Source: Rheinheimera sp. SA_1 (GTDB lineage Bacteria; Pseudomonadota; Gammaproteobacteria; Enterobacterales; Alteromonadaceae). From it: 64,000 nucleotides of DNA. The stretch lies in contig NZ_LXWK01000020.1 in assembly GCF_001669775.1 (NCBI RefSeq), positions 124,001-188,000 of the forward strand, read 5' to 3'. Position 1 is the stretch's first letter, and the number at the start of each line of letters is the position of its first letter. Both the position numbers and the translations under genes were made by a program. The notes below the pieces were generated by a model. The model saw nothing but the letters and a program-made list of their open reading frames with translations, made no database searches and had not been told where the DNA came from. Positions 63,275 through 64,000 of the stretch are shown here, piece by piece.

Positions 63275-64000
63275 ATGTATTTAGGTATAGATTTAGGAAC
63301 TTCGGGCATCAAAGTCATAGTGTTAGGACAGGATGGCAAGGTCCTCGACAGCGCTGCTGCTGAGCTCATCGTCAGCCGACCTTCGGCGTTATGGTCGGAA
63401 CAAAATCCGCAGCATTGGTGGCAAGGTTTACAGCAATGTTTGGATGAGCTCAGTCAACGTCAATCGCTGCAAGGCGTGTTGGCTATAGGTTTGGCCGGTC
63501 AGATGCACGGTGCCACTTTGCTTGATGCCGCCAATCAGGTGATTCGGCCAGCCATTTTATGGAATGACGGACGCTCGTTTTTGCAGTGTCAGCAATTGAC
63601 TGCCGCAGTGCCAGAATTGCCGGAAATTACCGGTAATCTCGCGATGCCGGGTTTTACTGCGCCTAAATTACTCTGGTTACAACAACAGGAACCGGCCAAC
63701 TTTACCCGGGTCGCTAAAGTGCTTTTACCCAAAGATTATTTACGTTTTTGCTTAAGTGGCGATTTTGCGTCGGACCTTTCTGATTCGGCCGGAACTTTAT
63801 GGCTGGACGTTGCCAAGCGCGACTGGAGCGACAAAATGCTAGCGGCTTGTGGTTTAAGCCGGTCACAGATGCCAAAACTGTATGAAGGTAATCAAATCAC
63901 TGGGTTGCTATTGCCAGAATTAGCCAGCCGCTGGGGCTTGCCAAGCCAGCTGCCGATCATTGCCGGTGGCGGAGACAATGCCGCAGGCGCTGTTGGTGCC
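63275..64000 (+). CDS. xylB: Xylulokinase, 3'-truncated by window edge
   Basis: The first 242 residues of a FGGY-family kinase that phosphorylates D-xylulose to xylulose 5-phosphate. N-terminal phosphate-binding MYLGIDLGTSGIKVIV; substrate motifs GLAGQMHGATLLD and RPAILWNDGRS; then LLPKDYLRFCLSGDFASDLSDSAGTLWLDV, and the catalytic Asp in IAGGGDNAAGAVGA at the window edge. These closely follow XylB. The gene continues past the window. Divergent from xylR, as expected for xylose regulation. Confidence 0.95.
   Translation, partial: MYLGIDLGTSGIKVIVLGQDGKVLDSAAAELIVSRPSALWSEQNPQHWWQGLQQCLDELSQRQSLQGVLAIGLAGQMHGATLLDAANQVIRPAILWNDGRSFLQCQQLTAAVPELPEITGNLAMPGFTAPKLLWLQQQEPANFTRVAKVLLPKDYLRFCLSGDFASDLSDSAGTLWLDVAKRDWSDKMLAACGLSRSQMPKLYEGNQITGLLLPELASRWGLPSQLPIIAGGGDNAAGAVGA

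Overview
The window reads as chromosomal DNA of a gammaproteobacterium of the Alteromonadales/Chromatiales type, most like Rheinheimera or a close relative. This is inferred from gene content: PepQ closely resembling the E. coli enzyme, a YajR-type MFS gene between ssb and uvrA, TonB-dependent transport, many periplasmic S9 peptidases, xylan use, and ERIC-type intergenic repeats. Coding density is high and base composition looks moderate. I see no tRNA, rRNA, CRISPR array, prophage or intact insertion sequence.

Layout. 0-13 kb: 3' part of a lytic transglycosylase, pepQ, a secreted S9 peptidase, a TonB-dependent receptor preceded by a small ORF ending Cys-Cys-Cys, an alpha/beta hydrolase, a cupin pair, then an MFS/regulator/deaminase cluster. 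13-20 kb: a small secreted protein, an OmpR/HK two-component pair, an amidohydrolase lipoprotein, an M23 lipoprotein, a TMEM175-like channel and two unknowns. 20.7-28.1 kb: a tight four-gene operon encoding a TPR/beta-barrel protein (Slam-like), a FecR-domain protein, a large cadherin-like/propeller protein and a CHASE2 adenylate cyclase. This is my best candidate for an undescribed system. 28.1-35.0 kb: an ABC ATPase plus an ABC-permease/M1-peptidase fusion, divergent from a LytS/LytTR pair. 35.2-42.6 kb: a xylan operon (GH43 lipoprotein, GH115, and a GH10-GH9 double-enzyme fusion) coupled by 4-nt overlaps. 42.6-46.8 kb: glutamine amidotransferase, small secreted protein, PagL, AraC regulator and an SrpA-like catalase. 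47-55 kb: an aberrant ssb, yajR-type MFS, a GGDEF cyclase, uvrA and an unknown. 55-61.6 kb: prolyl oligopeptidase, GAF-HD-GYP phosphodiesterase and an EF-hand membrane protein. 61.7-64 kb: xylR and the start of xylB, which with the xylan operon suggests extracellular or periplasmic xylan breakdown feeding the isomerase/xylulokinase route.

Three families of short repeats punctuate the gaps: (i) four near-identical 52-nt palindromes beginning GGGGTCAGAGTC, each within 12-16 nt after a stop codon; (ii) three ERIC-like elements of about 125-140 bp; (iii) four REP-like GC-rich hairpins.

Nearly all functional calls rest on motif and family recognition by eye. No database search was run. Start codons were chosen from Shine-Dalgarno spacing, signal peptides and family length, and may differ from automated calls.
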